Both the position numbers and the translations under genes were made by a program. Positions 51,698-60,582 of a DNA stretch of 64,000 nucleotides are shown here, one piece after another. The stretch is from Thauera humireducens. GTDB taxonomy: Bacteria; Pseudomonadota; Gammaproteobacteria; Burkholderiales; Rhodocyclaceae. Every line of letters starts with the position of its first letter. Position 1 is the stretch's first letter. The notes beneath the pieces are model-generated. The model ran no database searches and was not told the DNA's origin. It saw only the letters and a list, made by a program, of their open reading frames with translations. The stretch lies in the NCBI RefSeq assembly GCF_001051995.2, contig NZ_CP014646.1, forward strand, positions 992,001-1,056,000, written 5' to 3'.

Positions 51698-52409
51698 GCA
51701 CATCATTCCGGTCGTCGATCTCCTGCGCGGGCAGGTCGTGCGCGGCATTCGCGGTGAGCGCCAGCACTACGCCCCCATCGAATCGCCGCTGTGCGGCAGC
51801 AGCGATCCGCGCGAGGTGGTGCCGATTCTGCTCGATTACGCCGCGGCCGACACCCTGTATGTGGCCGACCTCGACGCACTGACGGGCGGGGCCGTGCAGG
51901 CCGAGCTGCTGTCGCGCCTGCTGAAGCACAATCCGGGCCTCACGCTCTGGCTCGATGCCGGCTTTGCCGACATGATCGTGTTCGACATGCTGCGCGGCGA
52001 GCTCTCCCGGCTCGGCGCGGACGCGGCCCGCGTCGTCCCGGTGTTCGCCAGCGAGTCGCTCGCGAGCCGTGCGCAGGCCGCCGCCGCGCTGGCGGATCGG
52101 AACCGCAGCATCCTGTCGCTCGACCGTCGCGGCGAAGAGGCGCTCGATCCCGCCGGGCTGTGGAACGCGACGACGCTGTGGCCGCAGCGCCTGATCCTGA
52201 TGGCGCTGGAGCGCGTCGGCGCCTACGACGGCCCGGCGCTCGACCTGCTGAAGTCGGTGAGGGCGCAGGCGCCCGGTGACACCCGTCTGATCGGGGCCGG
52301 CGGCATCCGCCATGCCGACGACCTCGCCTGCGCCGCGGCAGCCGGTGCCGATGCCTGGCTGGTCGCTTCGGCCCTGCACGACCGCCGCATCCCGCGGGTC
52401 GAGCGGTGA
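51696..52409 (+). CDS. HisA/HisF-like TIM-barrel protein of H4MPT cluster
   Basis: 237 residues. TIM barrel: MHIIPVVDLLRGQVVRGIRGER, TLYVADLDALTGG, LTLWLDAGFADM, DTRLIGAGGIRHADDL. This is the Orf22-type protein; it keeps the phosphate-binding ends of HisA but its catalytic Asp pair is altered, so a different reaction in cofactor synthesis is likely. No good ribosome-binding site precedes the ATG because the upstream DNA is the coding strand start of the divergent ATP-grasp gene. Confidence 0.82.
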   Translation: MHIIPVVDLLRGQVVRGIRGERQHYAPIESPLCGSSDPREVVPILLDYAAADTLYVADLDALTGGAVQAELLSRLLKHNPGLTLWLDAGFADMIVFDMLRGELSRLGADAARVVPVFASESLASRAQAAAALADRNRSILSLDRRGEEALDPAGLWNATTLWPQRLILMALERVGAYDGPALDLLKSVRAQAPGDTRLIGAGGIRHADDLACAAAAGADAWLVASALHDRRIPRVER

Positions 52410-52514
52410 AGGGCGTGGCTTTTTGGCACACGCCCGACGCCGTGTGTATCGGATCGGAACGAAAGGGCGCGTTGGCGAGGGCAGGGGGCACATCCGCCTC
52501 TCCGCGCGAAACCT

Positions 52515-52530
52515 TGGCACATGGCTTGCA
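52515..52530 (+). promoter_or_regulatory. Sigma-54-like sequence immediately upstream of fhcB
   Basis: TGGCACATGGCTTGCA matches the consensus at all conserved positions except A for G after CAC, with correct spacing. The predicted start at about 52541 lies only 2 bases before the fhcB ATG and after its GGAGG, which would give a nearly leaderless mRNA. It may be functional, or it may only bind the factor. Confidence 0.45.
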
Positions 52531-52542
52531 TGGAGGCCCCGC

Positions 52543-53850
52543 ATGAATACGCACACCCCCACGCCTACCCCCGCGCACGCCCCCGATCCATCGCCCGCCG
52601 CGGCGCCGCCTGCCACCGGCGCGCCGTGGACCTGCCCCTTCTGTTCGCTGCTGTGCGACGGCTTCGGCCTGCAGGATGGCGACCCGCCGCGACTGCTCGG
52701 TTCGGACTGCCCCCGCGCGCTGAAGGCGCTCGCGGCCTTCAGCCGGTCCGCCACGCCGGTCTCACCCAGCATCGACGGCGCGCCCGCGACCCTGGAGGCT
52801 GCGCTGGAGGCCGCCGCCGCCCGTCTTTCGGAGGCACGCCAGCCGCTGTTCGGCGGGTTGGCGACCGATGTCGCCGGGATGCGCCAGCTCTACCGCCTGG
52901 CCAACACCTGCGGCGCCATTCTCGACCACGCGCATGGCGAGGCCCTGATGCACACGCTGCGCCCGCTGCAGGATCGCGGCCAGATGTTCACCACGCTTGC
53001 CGAGATCCGTACGCGCGCCGACCTGGTGGTGTGCTTCGGCACCGATGCGACGAACTATCCCGAGTTCTTCCGCCGCTGCGCGCCGGCTACCGGTAGCGGC
53101 GTGCATCGCCGCACCGTCTTCGTCGGTACCGTCCCGCCAGCGCAGGCCATCGAAAGCAGCAGCGTCGACATCGTGGCGGGGCAGGGCGACCTGTTCGATA
53201 CCGCAGCGACACTCGCCGCCCTGGTCGAGCAACGCGGTCTGCCCCAGCCCGCAGCCGAACTGGCGGAACTGGCCGATGCCCTGCGCGCAGCACGCTATGC
53301 CGTGCTGGTCTGGGAGCCGGCACAACTGCCCGCGCACGGCGCCCTGATCGGCGAAGCCCTGCTGCGTCTGGTGATGAGCCTGAACCGCAGCACGCGCGCC
53401 GGCATGTTCGCGCTGGGCGGAGTGGATGGCGCGCAGACCGCGAACGCCGCCATGACCTGGCTGTCCGGCCTGCCACTGCGCAGCCGCGTCGGCCCGCGGG
53501 GTCTCGAGCACCAGCCGCTGCAGTACGCGACCGACCGTCTCCTTGCCGGCGATGAGGTGGATCTGCTGCTCTGGGTCGCCAGCTTCGGGCCTAAGCTGCC
53601 GCCACCGCCCACAGGCGTTCCCCGCATCGTCCTCGGCCATCCGGCGCTGGCAGCGCACTGCGCGGAGAAGGGCACGATCTTCATCCCGGTCGCCACCCCG
53701 GGCGTCAATGCCAGCGGTCATCTGATGCGTGCCGACAGCGTGGTCGCGCTGCCCCTGCATGCGATCCGCGACGACGGCCTGCCGGGCGTCGCCGACGTGG
53801 CCCGCGCCCTCGACGCGCGACTCGCCCTGGTCGCGGAGGGCGCACGATGA
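52543..53850 (+). CDS. fhcB: Formyltransferase/hydrolase complex subunit FhcB
   Basis: 435 residues, ATG with GGAGG 6 bp upstream. Related to the molybdopterin subunit FwdB/FmdB of formylmethanofuran dehydrogenase. N-terminal Cys cluster WTCPFCSLLCDGF plus SDCPRA resembles an Fe-S motif. FhcABCD of methylotrophs moves the formyl group from H4MPT to methylofuran and releases formate without a redox step. The N-terminal 25 residues are a Pro/Thr/Ala-rich tail. First gene of fhcBADC, each overlapping the next by 4 bp. Confidence 0.92.
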   Translation: MNTHTPTPTPAHAPDPSPAAAPPATGAPWTCPFCSLLCDGFGLQDGDPPRLLGSDCPRALKALAAFSRSATPVSPSIDGAPATLEAALEAAAARLSEARQPLFGGLATDVAGMRQLYRLANTCGAILDHAHGEALMHTLRPLQDRGQMFTTLAEIRTRADLVVCFGTDATNYPEFFRRCAPATGSGVHRRTVFVGTVPPAQAIESSSVDIVAGQGDLFDTAATLAALVEQRGLPQPAAELAELADALRAARYAVLVWEPAQLPAHGALIGEALLRLVMSLNRSTRAGMFALGGVDGAQTANAAMTWLSGLPLRSRVGPRGLEHQPLQYATDRLLAGDEVDLLLWVASFGPKLPPPPTGVPRIVLGHPALAAHCAEKGTIFIPVATPGVNASGHLMRADSVVALPLHAIRDDGLPGVADVARALDARLALVAEGAR

Positions 53851-55520
53851 GCACGATCCGACTGCGCGGCGGCCGCATCTACGACCCCACGAACGGCATC
53901 GACGGCGAAATACGCGACATCGGCATCCGCGATGGCCGCATCGTCGAACTCCATCCGCAGGAGAAGGCAGACCACGACTACGACCTCGCCGGCTGTATCG
54001 TCATGGCCGGCGGTATCGACCTGCACACCCATATCGGTGGCGGCAAGGTGAATCTCGCCCGCATGTTGCTGCCCGAGGACCACCGCGCCCGGCGCGAGCG
54101 CGACAACCTGCTCGAACTCGCCTCCGGCGGCTGCTGCACGCCCGGCACGCTGGAGACCGGCTACCGCTACGCCGAGATGGGCTACACCGCCGCCTTCGAG
54201 CCGGCGATGCTGGCCGCCAACGCACGCCAGGCGCACATGGAGATGGGCGACACCCCCATCCTCGACCACGGGGCCTACGTGATGCTGGGCAACGAAGAGG
54301 TCTTCCTCGAGATGCTGGCGCGCGGCGAGGACTTCGAGCGCATCCGCGACTACGTAGGCTGGTCGATCAACGCCAGCAAGGCGATGGGCGTGAAGGTGGT
54401 GAACCCCGGCGGCATTTCCGCCTTCAAGTTCAACCAGCGCAAGCTCGACGTGGACGAGAACCATGTGCACTGGCAGGTCACACCGCGCGGGGTGGTGCAT
54501 ACGCTGGCGCGCGCGCTGCGCGAGCTGGGCGTACCGCATCCGCTGCACATCCACGCCAGCAACCTCGGCGTGGCCGGCAACATCGAATCCACCCTCGCCA
54601 CCATCGACGCACTGGAGGGCCTGCCCGGTCATCTGACGCACATCCAGTTCCACACCTACGGCACCGAGGGGCCGAAGAAATTCTCCTCGGCCACCCGCCA
54701 GCTCATCGAGAAGCTGAAAGCGGCGCCCAACGTCAGCATCGACGTCGGCCAGATCATCTTCGGCCAGACCGTCACCGCCTCGGGCGACACCATGCGCCAG
54801 TTCGCCAATGCCGACCTGGGCAGCCCGCGCAAGTACGTCGGCGGCGACATCGAGTGCGATGCCGGCTGCGGCGTCGTGCCTTTCCGCTACCGCGAGCAGA
54901 GCTACGTCAACGCGCTGCAGTGGGCGATCGGGCTGGAGATCTTCCTGCGCATGGACGACCCCTGGCGCGTGGTGCTGACCACCGACCACCCCAACGGCGG
55001 CCCCTTCACCAGCTATCCGCACCTCATCAGGTTGCTGATGGACAAGTCCTTCCGTGACGAACAGCTCGCCCGGCTGCACCCCGACGTGGCGGCGATGGCC
55101 GACCTGCGCGAGATCGGGCGCGAACTCAGCCTTTATGACATCGCCATCATGACCCGCGCCGGTCCGGCGAAGCTGCTGGGGCTCACCGACCGCGGCCAGC
55201 TCGGCGTCGGCGCAGCCGCCGACATCGCCGTCTATCGCGAGCAGGCCGACCGCGAGGCGATGTTCGCCGCGCCGGAATACGTCTTCAAGGACGGCACCCT
55301 GGTCGCCCGCCGCGGCCGGCTGGAGGCCGTGCCCACCGGCGGCACCCATTTCGTCGAGCCCGATTACGACCCGGCCATCGAGAAGACGCTCGAGCGCCAT
55401 TACCGCGAGCACATGAGCATCGACTGGCGTCACGCCCGAATCAGCAAGGACGAACTGTGCTCCTGCTCGAACCACGGCAGCCTGCTGCCCTGCAAGCTGC
55501 ACGGCGGGGGGCAGACATGA
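53847..55520 (+). CDS. fhcA: Formyltransferase/hydrolase complex subunit FhcA
   Basis: 557 residues. Amidohydrolase-superfamily catalytic subunit that hydrolyses formylmethylofuran to formate. Metal-binding HTH in GGIDLHTHIGGGKVNLAR, HIHASNLG, and LTTDHPNGGPF. C-terminal Cys/His-rich tail ELCSCSNHGSLLPCKLHGG. Overlaps fhcB and fhcD. Confidence 0.95.
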   Translation: MSTIRLRGGRIYDPTNGIDGEIRDIGIRDGRIVELHPQEKADHDYDLAGCIVMAGGIDLHTHIGGGKVNLARMLLPEDHRARRERDNLLELASGGCCTPGTLETGYRYAEMGYTAAFEPAMLAANARQAHMEMGDTPILDHGAYVMLGNEEVFLEMLARGEDFERIRDYVGWSINASKAMGVKVVNPGGISAFKFNQRKLDVDENHVHWQVTPRGVVHTLARALRELGVPHPLHIHASNLGVAGNIESTLATIDALEGLPGHLTHIQFHTYGTEGPKKFSSATRQLIEKLKAAPNVSIDVGQIIFGQTVTASGDTMRQFANADLGSPRKYVGGDIECDAGCGVVPFRYREQSYVNALQWAIGLEIFLRMDDPWRVVLTTDHPNGGPFTSYPHLIRLLMDKSFRDEQLARLHPDVAAMADLREIGRELSLYDIAIMTRAGPAKLLGLTDRGQLGVGAAADIAVYREQADREAMFAAPEYVFKDGTLVARRGRLEAVPTGGTHFVEPDYDPAIEKTLERHYREHMSIDWRHARISKDELCSCSNHGSLLPCKLHGGGQT

Positions 55521-56473
55521 GCGCCACGGAAACGACCACCCCCATGCAACGCAACGGCATCGACATCGACGACACCTTCGCCGAAGCCTTCCCGATGAAG
55601 GCGACGCGGCTGATCATCACGGCGCACAACGACACCTGGGCGCAGCATGCCGCGGTCGCTGCCACTGGCTTCGCCACCTCGGTGATCGCCTGCGGCTGCG
55701 AGGCGGCCATCGAACGCCCGCTGTCGCCGGACGAGACGCCCGACGGGCGGCCCGGCGTGGCGGTACTGCTGTTCTCGATGTCCGGCAAGGAGCTCGCCAA
55801 GCAGGTCGAGCGCCGGGTCGGCCAGTGCGTGCTGACCTGTCCGACCACTGCGGTGTATGCCGGCCTGAAGGACGGCGAGCCGATCGCATTGGCGAAGAAC
55901 CTGCGCTTTTTCGGCGACGGCTGGCAGATCTCCAAGATGATCGACGGCACGCGCTACTGGCGGGTGCCCACCATGGACGGGGAGTTCGTCGGCGAGGAAA
56001 CCACCTTCGTGGTCAAGGCGGTCGGGGGTGGCAACCTGCTGATCCTCGCGCGCGACACCGAGGCCGCGCTGGCCGCGGCCGAAGCCGGCGTGGCGGCGAT
56101 GCGTGGCGTGCCGGGCGTGATCATGCCGTTTCCGGGCGGGGTGGTGCGCTCGGGTTCCAAGGTCGGCAGCAAGTACGCCAGCCTGTCGGCCTCGACCAAT
56201 GACGCCTTCTGCCCGGCGCTGGCGCCGCTCGCGCGCAGGACGGAACTCGATGCCGGGGTGAACTGCGGAGACGTGAATTGCGTCATGGAGATCGTCATCG
56301 ACGGCCTGACCGAGGCCGACGTGTCCGCGGCGATGCGCGCCGGCATGGACGCCATCGTCGCACGCGGCGCCGAGGGCGGCGTCTCACGCCTGTCGGCCGG
56401 GAACTATGGCGGCAAGCTCGGCCCCTTCCACTTCCATCTGCGCCGAATCCTCGGCGGGGAGGGCGTGGCATGA
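55517..56473 (+). CDS. fhcD: Formylmethanofuran:H4MPT formyltransferase FhcD
   Basis: 318 residues. Transfers the formyl group between N5-formyl-H4MPT and methylofuran. Ftr family segments: NGIDIDDTFAEAFPMKATRLIITAH, GCEAAIERPLSPDETPDGRPG, PFPGGVVRSGSKVGSKY and CGDVNCVMEIVIDGL. Cytoplasmic; full length. Confidence 0.95.
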   Translation: MSATETTTPMQRNGIDIDDTFAEAFPMKATRLIITAHNDTWAQHAAVAATGFATSVIACGCEAAIERPLSPDETPDGRPGVAVLLFSMSGKELAKQVERRVGQCVLTCPTTAVYAGLKDGEPIALAKNLRFFGDGWQISKMIDGTRYWRVPTMDGEFVGEETTFVVKAVGGGNLLILARDTEAALAAAEAGVAAMRGVPGVIMPFPGGVVRSGSKVGSKYASLSASTNDAFCPALAPLARRTELDAGVNCGDVNCVMEIVIDGLTEADVSAAMRAGMDAIVARGAEGGVSRLSAGNYGGKLGPFHFHLRRILGGEGVA

Positions 56474-57297
56474 GCACGCGACTGCACCTTCGCCTGCGCC
56501 AGCCGCCGGCTTTGCGCGTATCGCTGGACGACATCGTGCCCGAGGCCGGTGCCGATGCCACCGAGGTCGCCCGACGCCCGCTTTGGCTTGGCCGCGAGGC
56601 GGTCGAGCTGGGCGAACTCTTCGATGTGAGCGCCCAGGCGCTCGCAGGCGATGCCACGCCCGAACTCGTCATCGAGGGCGACTGCCGCCGCATCGACGAT
56701 ATCGGCCGCGGCATGAACGGCGGCACGCTGCGGGTCGAAGGCGACGCCGGCGACTACCTCGGTGCGGAGATGCTGGCAGGCGAGATCCTCGTCGTCGGCA
56801 ACGCTGGCGACCTGGCCGCCTGCGAGCTGCGGGGCGGTCGCATCGAGATCGGCGGCACGCTCGGTGACTTCGCCGCCGGGGCCTTGCCCGGCAGCATGGA
56901 CGGCATGCGCGGCGGCATGCTGATCGTGCGCGGCAGCGTCGGCGCACGCTGCGCCGACCGCATGCGCCGCGGCACGCTGCTCATCCACGGCGATGCGGGC
57001 GATTTCCTCGCCTCGCGCCTGGTGGCCGGCACGGTGGCGCTGGCGGGCAGGGCGGGTGCGCACTGCGGCTACGGCATGCGCCGCGGCACGCTGGTGTTCG
57101 CCGGCCCGGCGCCGGAGACGCCGCCGACCTTTGTCGAGACGCGACACGACATCACCGTTTTCTGGGCCTTGCTGCGCCGCAGCCTGGCTTATCATGGCGG
57201 CCCTTTCGCGGCCCTGCCTGCACGCTTGCCGCGCCGGCTGGTCGGCGACCTCGCGACGGGCGGCAAGGGCGAATGGCTGCTGCCGCAGATGGATTGA
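56470..57297 (+). CDS. fhcC: Formyltransferase/hydrolase complex subunit FhcC
   Basis: 275 residues. GXGXG-repeat protein (GltS C-terminal-like beta-helix) homologous to FwdC/FmdC: DDIGRGMNGGTLRVEGDAGDYLGAEM, GGRIEIGGTLGDFAAGALPGSMDGMRGG, and GARCADRMRRGTLLIHGDAGDFLAS. A scaffold subunit of the Fhc complex. Last gene of fhcBADC, 50 bp before the fae paralogue. Confidence 0.94.
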   Translation: MSTRLHLRLRQPPALRVSLDDIVPEAGADATEVARRPLWLGREAVELGELFDVSAQALAGDATPELVIEGDCRRIDDIGRGMNGGTLRVEGDAGDYLGAEMLAGEILVVGNAGDLAACELRGGRIEIGGTLGDFAAGALPGSMDGMRGGMLIVRGSVGARCADRMRRGTLLIHGDAGDFLASRLVAGTVALAGRAGAHCGYGMRRGTLVFAGPAPETPPTFVETRHDITVFWALLRRSLAYHGGPFAALPARLPRRLVGDLATGGKGEWLLPQMD

Positions 57298-57347
57298 CGC
57301 GGACGAATCGACTCGAACGGATTGACCCAGACCCCCACGGAGCCTTC

Positions 57348-57881
57348 ATGAGCAAGAACTACGTTTTCCACGCCGGAGAAGCCACCGTCCTCGCCGCCGA
57401 GGGCCAGTTCACCGACGCGATGCCCGAGATCCTGATCGGCCGTACGGACGGCCCGGTCGGCCAGGCCTTCGCCAACATGATGGCGCAGAGCAAGGGCCAC
57501 ACCGCGATGTTCGCCATCCGCGCCTGCAACCAGATGGTGCGTCCGGCAACGATCACCGTGCCCAAGGTCACGCTGAAGGACACGGCCAACATCGAGCTGT
57601 TCGGTGGCGTCGTGCAGTCGGCCACGGCCGATGCGGTGCTCGACTGCGTGATCGAAAGCATCATTCCGCGCGATGTGGCCGACGACCTGTGCATCATCAG
57701 CCTGGTGTGGATCGACCCGCGCTGCGCCACCGACTCGAACCTCGACAAGAAGGACATGTACCGCACCAACTACGAGGCGACCAAGCTGGCGATCAAGCGC
57801 GCGCTGAACAACGAACCCGGCTTCGACGAGCTGATCGCGAACCGCCACACGATCAAGCACGATTACGACGACTGGAGCTGA
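57348..57881 (+). CDS. fae2: Fae paralogue without the active-site histidine
   Basis: 177 residues; GGAG lies before the ATG. Clearly of the Fae fold (GHTAMFAIRACNQMVRPATITVPKVTL, ANIELFGGVVQSATADAVLD, YRTNYEATKLAIKRAL) but divergent. Aligning FTDAMPEILIG with [10 protein letters not shown] of the Fae at 44120 puts Met25 at the position of the catalytic His22. It is therefore unlikely to catalyse formaldehyde condensation; a formaldehyde or H4MPT sensor/carrier is possible. Sits between fhcC and pabBC. Confidence 0.85.
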   Translation: MSKNYVFHAGEATVLAAEGQFTDAMPEILIGRTDGPVGQAFANMMAQSKGHTAMFAIRACNQMVRPATITVPKVTLKDTANIELFGGVVQSATADAVLDCVIESIIPRDVADDLCIISLVWIDPRCATDSNLDKKDMYRTNYEATKLAIKRALNNEPGFDELIANRHTIKHDYDDWS

Positions 57882-57894
57882 CCGCACACGGACC

Positions 57895-59802
57895 ATGCCG
57901 ATGACGTTCCGACCCGGCACCGACTGCTTCGCCCTGCTCGACGACTGCCACGCCACCGCGGCGCAGCCGACGAGCAGGCTCTACACCGGCTTCGTGCGCG
58001 AGCACCGCTGCGAGGACCCCGCCTGCCTCGACACGATGTGGCAGTCGGTGGCCGCCGACCTGCGCGACGGGCTGCAGGCCGTGGTGCTTGCCGACTACGA
58101 GTGGGGCGCGCGCCTGATGAAGGCTGGCTACGAGCGGATCGCGCCCGAGGCTGCGGGCGAACTGCGCGTGCTGATGTTCGCGCACATGGCGCGCCTGTCG
58201 GCCGAGGACGTCAGCGCCTGGCTTGCCCGGCAGGAAGCGGACGAGCTGAAGCTCGACGCGGGACAGCCAGCGCCGGCCGGTGTCGTCGACATCGTCCCGA
58301 GCGTCGACCGCGATGCGTTCACCGACGCCATCCGGCGCATCCACGCCTACATCGGCGAGGGCGAGACCTACCAGGTCAACTACACCTACCGGCTCGGGTT
58401 CCGCAGCTTCGGCACGCCGACCAGCCTCTATCGCAGGTTGCGCGCGCGCCAGCCGGTGGCCTTCGGCGCCTTCATCGCGCTGCCGGCAGAGTCCGGTGGC
58501 GGCCATATCCTGTCGTGCTCGCCCGAGCTCTTCCTGCGCAACACCGGCGGCAGGCTGGAAGCCCGGCCGATGAAGGGCACGGCCTCGCGCGCCCGCGTGC
58601 CCGAGGGCGACAGCGAGATCGCACGCATGCTCGGCGAGGACGTCAAGAACCGCGCCGAGAACCTGATGATCGTCGACCTGCTGCGCAACGATCTCGGTCG
58701 CATCGCGCGCACCGGCTCGGTCAAGGTGCCGAAGCTGTTCGCGATCGAGCCGTACTCGACGGTGTTCCAGATGACCTCCACCGTGGATGCGGACCTCGCC
58801 GAGGGCACGACCTTTCCCGACCTGTTGCGCGCGCTGTTCCCCTGCGGCTCGATCACCGGCGCGCCCAAGCACCGGACGATGCAGCTGATCGCCGAGCTGG
58901 AGAACACCCCGCGCGGCCTGTATACCGGCAGCGTCGGCTGGATCGAGCCGCCGGCTGCAGATGAGCAGGCGTGCGGTGACTTCTGCCTGTCGGTCGCGAT
59001 CCGAACGCTCGTCCTCGATCCGCCCGACGCGTCCGACCTGCGCCCGGGGCGCATGGGGGTGGGAGCAGGCATCGTGATCGACAGCCGGGCCGACGAGGAA
59101 TTCGAGGAGTGCCTGCTGAAGGCCCGTTTCCTCACCAGGCTGGATCCCGGGTTCTGCCTGTTCGAAACCATGCTGGGCGAGGGCGGGAAGGGCGTACGCC
59201 ACCTCGACCGCCATCTCGCGCGCCTGCAGCGCAGCGCGGCGGCGCTGGGCTTCGACTTCAGGCGCGAAGCCATCCTCGAGGCACTCGCAGGCCAGTGCGC
59301 CGGTTTCGCGCCCGACACGCGGCATCGCATCCGGCTCGCCCTGCACAAGGACGGCAGCACCGAACTCGCCGTCGCTGCGCTCGACACCCTGCCCGACGGA
59401 CCGGTGCGACTCCTGCTCGCGAAGATACCGCTGCGTTCCGACACCCCCTTCATCGGGCACAAGACGACCATGCGCGGCGTCTACGACGCGGCCGTCGCCG
59501 AAGCAGTACGCCGGGGCGCCTTCGACATGCTCTTTTGCAACGAGCGCGGCGAGATCACCGAGGGCGGGCGCAGCAACGTGTTCGCGCGGGTCGACGGCCA
59601 GTGGATCACGCCGCCACTGGGTTCGGGGCTGCTGCCCGGCGTGATGCGCAGCGTATTGCTGGACGATCCGGCGTGGGGGGCACAGGAAGCGCCACTCACC
59701 CTGGACGCCTTGCGCCGCGCCGAGCGCATCGTGGTCTGCAACGCGCTGCGGGGCGCAGTCGACGCCATCCTGGATGAAGAAATTGGTGAGGGCCGTCCGT
59801 GA
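57895..59802 (+). CDS. pabB: Bifunctional aminodeoxychorismate synthase/lyase (PabB-PabC fusion)
   Basis: 635 residues. Residues about 1-395 are PabB: GETYQVNYTYRLGF, EARPMKGTASRARVPEGD with the catalytic Lys, RAENLMIVDLLRNDLGRIA, LFPCGSITGAPKHRTMQLI. Residues about 415-635 are PabC-like, a PLP lyase (CLFETMLGEGGKGVRHLDRHLARL, IGHKTTMRGVYDAA with the PLP Lys, CNERGEITEGGRSNVFA). The protein makes p-aminobenzoate from chorismate given a PabA amidotransferase. Its location fits supply for mptG and for folate. Confidence 0.92.
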   Translation: MPMTFRPGTDCFALLDDCHATAAQPTSRLYTGFVREHRCEDPACLDTMWQSVAADLRDGLQAVVLADYEWGARLMKAGYERIAPEAAGELRVLMFAHMARLSAEDVSAWLARQEADELKLDAGQPAPAGVVDIVPSVDRDAFTDAIRRIHAYIGEGETYQVNYTYRLGFRSFGTPTSLYRRLRARQPVAFGAFIALPAESGGGHILSCSPELFLRNTGGRLEARPMKGTASRARVPEGDSEIARMLGEDVKNRAENLMIVDLLRNDLGRIARTGSVKVPKLFAIEPYSTVFQMTSTVDADLAEGTTFPDLLRALFPCGSITGAPKHRTMQLIAELENTPRGLYTGSVGWIEPPAADEQACGDFCLSVAIRTLVLDPPDASDLRPGRMGVGAGIVIDSRADEEFEECLLKARFLTRLDPGFCLFETMLGEGGKGVRHLDRHLARLQRSAAALGFDFRREAILEALAGQCAGFAPDTRHRIRLALHKDGSTELAVAALDTLPDGPVRLLLAKIPLRSDTPFIGHKTTMRGVYDAAVAEAVRRGAFDMLFCNERGEITEGGRSNVFARVDGQWITPPLGSGLLPGVMRSVLLDDPAWGAQEAPLTLDALRRAERIVVCNALRGAVDAILDEEIGEGRP

Positions 59803-60503
59803 GCCCGTCTGAAAGGCAGTCCCCAGCCGTCGCGCTGTTCGACCTCGACCATACGCTGGTGCCCTTCGACAGCGGCATGGCGTGGTTCCGCTTTCTGGTA
59901 GGCCGAGGTGAAGTCCGCCCAGCCCTGGCGGACGACTACCTCGCGCGCTGCATGGACTACGTCGCAGGGAGGGCCACAGCCACCCAACTGCACCACTTCG
60001 TCGCGCAATCCTTCCGCGACCTCGCCCCCGACCGCCTGCAGGTACTGCAACGCAAGTTCGCGGCCGCCGTGGCTGCAGACATTCCGCAGGCGGCACATCG
60101 ACTGGTCGCGCACCACGTCGGGCAGGGGCATCGCTGCTGCATCGTGACTGCGACCAACCGTTTCGTCGCATCGGCCCTCGCGCACGCGCTGGGCGTCGGG
60201 ATACTGCTCGCGACCGAGTTCGAGACGGAGGATGGCCGTTTCACCGGGCGACTGGCCGGCGCCGTCTGCCACGGCGGCGAGAAGATCGCCCGCGTCGAGC
60301 ACTGGCTGCATGGCCAGGATCTGCGGTGGGACACGATCGGCCACAGCGTCTTCTATTCCGACTCGGCGAGCGATCTGCCCCTGCTGCAGAAAGTGCACGA
60401 GCCTGTCGTGATCCGCCCCGACCCGCAGCTGCGCGAACATGCGCGGACACACGGCTGGCGCATCGCGGACACCCTCGAAGCGCTGCGCCTCGACCGCCCC
60501 TGA
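59799..60503 (+). CDS. HAD-superfamily IB phosphatase (SerB-like)
   Basis: 234 residues from GTG 59799 overlapping the pabBC stop by 4 bp. Motif I ALFDLDHTLVPFDSG (DxDxT), motif II Thr/Ser in CIVTATNRF, motif III/IV FYSDSASDLPLLQ. A cytoplasmic phosphomonoesterase related to SerB and PhoE-like HAD-IB hydrolases. Substrate unknown; coupling to pabBC hints at pterin or aminobenzoate metabolism. Confidence 0.88.
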   Translation: MSPSERQSPAVALFDLDHTLVPFDSGMAWFRFLVGRGEVRPALADDYLARCMDYVAGRATATQLHHFVAQSFRDLAPDRLQVLQRKFAAAVAADIPQAAHRLVAHHVGQGHRCCIVTATNRFVASALAHALGVGILLATEFETEDGRFTGRLAGAVCHGGEKIARVEHWLHGQDLRWDTIGHSVFYSDSASDLPLLQKVHEPVVIRPDPQLREHARTHGWRIADTLEALRLDRP

Positions 60504-60530
60504 AACGCACGCGGGGCAGCGCGCGCCCAT

Positions 60531-60552
60531 GCCACGTGCCCCCGCACGTGGC
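60531..60552. terminator. Hairpin between convergent HAD phosphatase and small-protein genes
   Basis: GCCACGTGC, a CCCC loop and GCACGTGGC form a 9-bp perfect stem midway between two convergent stop codons (60503 and 60583). No T-tract is present, so it is a terminator candidate on position and structure only. Confidence 0.5.
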
Positions 60553-60582
60553 CACAGGTCGAACCCAAAGGCCCTCGCAGGG

